Shown piece by piece: positions 62,328-64,000 of a stretch of DNA of 64,000 nt; within the stretch, counting starts at the first letter, position 1; every line of letters begins with the position of its first letter. The notes beneath the pieces were generated by a model, which made no database searches, had not been told where the DNA came from, and saw only the letters and a program-made list of their open reading frames with translations. Made by a program: the position numbers and the translations under genes. Origin of the DNA: Enterococcus plantarum (GTDB lineage Bacteria > Bacillota > Bacilli > Lactobacillales > Enterococcaceae); NCBI RefSeq assembly GCF_001730295.1, contig NZ_MIKA01000048.1, positions 1 to 64,000 of the forward strand. Direction: 5' to 3'.

Positions 62328-63512
62328 ATGAAATGGAATCGTAGTTTACCATCAGGAACAAGAGATAAATTATTTCGGGAAGCTAATGGCGCGTATCAAC
62401 TAGAAAAACAAGTCAACGATATCGTAAAAAAAAGAGGCTATCAACGAATCGATACACCCGTAATCGAGTTTGAAGATGTATTTTACAGTGAAGAAAAAAA
62501 TGAAAAAGAGTTTTACCGTTTTTTTGACAAGCAGGGCCGGCTACTAGTATTAAGACCTGATATGACGATGCCAATCGGTCGAGTGATTGCCACAACGGGC
62601 ATTCAACCACCGCTAAAATTATCATATAGTGGAAAAATTTTTCGCTCAAATGATGCTATGCTGGGAGAACAAAATGAAGTAACACAAGTTGGAATTGAAT
62701 TGATTGGCTACACCTCTTTAAAAGCCGACGTTGAATGTATTACTTGTGCGGTTGAAATTTTGGAAGAGTTGAAAATTCCTAATTTTCATTTTGAATTGGG
62801 ACATGCTCAAATTTTTCGTTTAATTGTACGATTCCTCAAGTTGGATGACCAAGCAAAAACAAATCTTCAACTTTATTTTAATAATAAAAGTTTAACTGAT
62901 CTCAACCAATTTGTTGCGCTCTATCCAAGTGAATTGGATGCGTTTATTTGTGCGATTCCTAAACTCTTTGGTGAACCTCACGAGGTATTATCAATCGCAA
63001 GAGAACTATTGCCAAAATCATCAAAAATCATACAAGTCATCGATGAACTAGATAGAGTTGTGCAAATTATCAAATCACTACACTCGAAAATCTCATTAAC
63101 GGTAGATTTAGGCTTAGTAGCACTAATGGATTATTACACAGGTGTTTTATTTAGTGGATATGCTGATTTGGTGCCAGATATTTTTCTTAGAGGTGGACGG
63201 TATGATCATTTGGCAGAACAATTCGGTCATTCGATCATTCCAGCTGTTGGGTTGGGAATTAATTTAGATACGTTGGTTACTTTACAATATCAACTCAATA
63301 ATCTTGCTTCTTTGGAACAGCCAACAACATTAGTCCACAGCTCTTTGGCCCTCTTGTCAAAAGCCGAAGCGTTAGTGAAGGAGAATCCAGATTATCAATT
63401 ATCTTTATTTGAAACAGTCGAAGAAGCGATAAGCTATGGAAAAAAATGGCGATACCACCAGGTGATAGAAGTAACCCAAGACACTATACGTAAGATAAAG
63501 GTTGGTGATTGA
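62328..63512 (+). CDS. hisZ: ATP phosphoribosyltransferase regulatory subunit HisZ
   Basis: This 394-residue class II aminoacyl-tRNA-synthetase-like protein lacks charging activity and forms an octamer with the short HisG. Visible features: start [20 protein letters not shown], motif-2-like [16 protein letters not shown] with [11 protein letters not shown], and [18 protein letters not shown] and [14 protein letters not shown] in the C-terminal part. ATG 62328 follows AAGGAGGG. It is the first gene of the his operon behind a His T-box, and hisG starts three bases after its stop. Confidence 0.92.
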   Translation: MKWNRSLPSGTRDKLFREANGAYQLEKQVNDIVKKRGYQRIDTPVIEFEDVFYSEEKNEKEFYRFFDKQGRLLVLRPDMTMPIGRVIATTGIQPPLKLSYSGKIFRSNDAMLGEQNEVTQVGIELIGYTSLKADVECITCAVEILEELKIPNFHFELGHAQIFRLIVRFLKLDDQAKTNLQLYFNNKSLTDLNQFVALYPSELDAFICAIPKLFGEPHEVLSIARELLPKSSKIIQVIDELDRVVQIIKSLHSKISLTVDLGLVALMDYYTGVLFSGYADLVPDIFLRGGRYDHLAEQFGHSIIPAVGLGINLDTLVTLQYQLNNLASLEQPTTLVHSSLALLSKAEALVKENPDYQLSLFETVEEAISYGKKWRYHQVIEVTQDTIRKIKVGD

Positions 63513-63514
63513 AA

Positions 63515-64000
63515 TTGACACAATTGACTATTGCATTGACAAAAGGGCGGTTGGAAAAAAAGACACTTTCTCTATTTGAACAGGCAGGAATCGATGTCTC
63601 CTTTATGCAAGACAAGCAACGTAAATTGATTTTCACCAGCCCAGATCAACGGTTTAAGTTTCTATTAGTGAAAGCAGCTGACGTAACGACTTACGTACGG
63701 CATGGTGTGGCTGATATTGGAATTGTGGGCAAAGATGTCCTTATGGAACATCCCTTTGGTTATTATGAGATGCTGGATTTAAAAATCGGTGTCTGTAAAT
63801 TTTCAGTTGCTTCCACAAAAAACTACCAACCAGATGATTATAAAAGAAAACGGATTGCAACGAAATATCCCACAGTTGCCTCGGAACATTTTCGTAAAAA
63901 AGGGGAAGATGTTGAAATAATCAAGATCGAAGGATCTGTTGAAATTGCGCCCGTTTTAGGATTGGCCGATGCAATTGTTGATATCGTTGAAACAGGTACG
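63515..64000 (+). CDS. hisG: ATP phosphoribosyltransferase HisG, short form (partial)
   Basis: The start is TTG 63515 ([20 protein letters not shown]); no ATG fits, and AAAGG ends 13 bases upstream. The gene runs off the window edge after 162 codons. Motifs include ALTKGRL, the substrate-binding [28 protein letters not shown], and [20 protein letters not shown], where the PRPP loop begins. It catalyses the first step of histidine synthesis and is of the short type that needs HisZ. Confidence 0.92.
   Translation, partial: MTQLTIALTKGRLEKKTLSLFEQAGIDVSFMQDKQRKLIFTSPDQRFKFLLVKAADVTTYVRHGVADIGIVGKDVLMEHPFGYYEMLDLKIGVCKFSVASTKNYQPDDYKRKRIATKYPTVASEHFRKKGEDVEIIKIEGSVEIAPVLGLADAIVDIVETGT

Overview
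The window is low-GC Gram-positive chromosome, most consistent with Enterococcus near the E. faecalis clade. The support is gene order: a full division and cell-wall (dcw) cluster from mraZ through divIVA to ileS, flanked by the folD-xseAB-ispA-tlyA-argR-recN block on one side and zwf plus a DtxR-family regulator on the other. Other support includes L27 with a processed N-terminal extension next to its Prp protease, a GW-repeat muramidase, and T-box leaders. No rRNA, CRISPR array, integrase or replication origin is visible; one tRNA is present.

Layout. 1-3092: a 6-phospho-beta-glucosidase, with a convergent GNAT acetyltransferase-RpiR regulator pair. 3356-12940: a compact one-strand operon encoding a siphophage-type tail only. 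It has a major tail protein, tail-assembly chaperones with a -1 frameshift site, tape measure, distal tail protein, a tail-tip protein with two wall-hydrolase modules, a BppU-type baseplate protein and three small fibre-like proteins. No capsid, terminase, portal, integrase, repressor or lysis gene is in the window, so this is either a prophage remnant or a tailocin-like particle. About 12946-13683: an IS200-type element whose transposase has a premature stop. 13715-17904: a MarR regulator and a heterodimeric ABC exporter. 17923-19307: tRNA-Arg and rplU-prp-rpmA behind a ribosomal-protein leader. 19499-22976: an accessory patch with a secreted protein of unknown family, a two-helix membrane protein, a large multi-pass membrane protein and a DUF2798 protein.

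23137-33948: housekeeping genes (peptidase, Asp23-like protein, nusB, folD, xseA, xseB, ispA, tlyA, argR, recN). 34177-50353: a DUF4044 microprotein and CorA on the minus strand, DUF3397, then the dcw cluster. That cluster is preceded by a 10-bp-period GTGG repeat matching an MraZ box, and its divIB gene appears to start at a rare ATT codon. 50390-53622: ileS under an isoleucine T-box. 53656-58108 (minus strand): DtxR-type regulator, zwf, and a secreted GH25 muramidase with five GW-like repeats. 58454-61639: small membrane, VOC, YjbR, TraX and lipoprotein genes and a decayed Nudix gene. 61878-64000: a histidine T-box leading into hisZ and hisG, the latter cut by the window edge.

The least ordinary parts are the headless tail operon with its paired direct repeats at the promoter, the ATT start of divIB, the 19.5-20.4 kb secreted-protein/membrane-protein pair, the structured leader before the Asp23-like gene, and the His T-box whose TGGG sequence matches the unusual C73 of tRNA-His.
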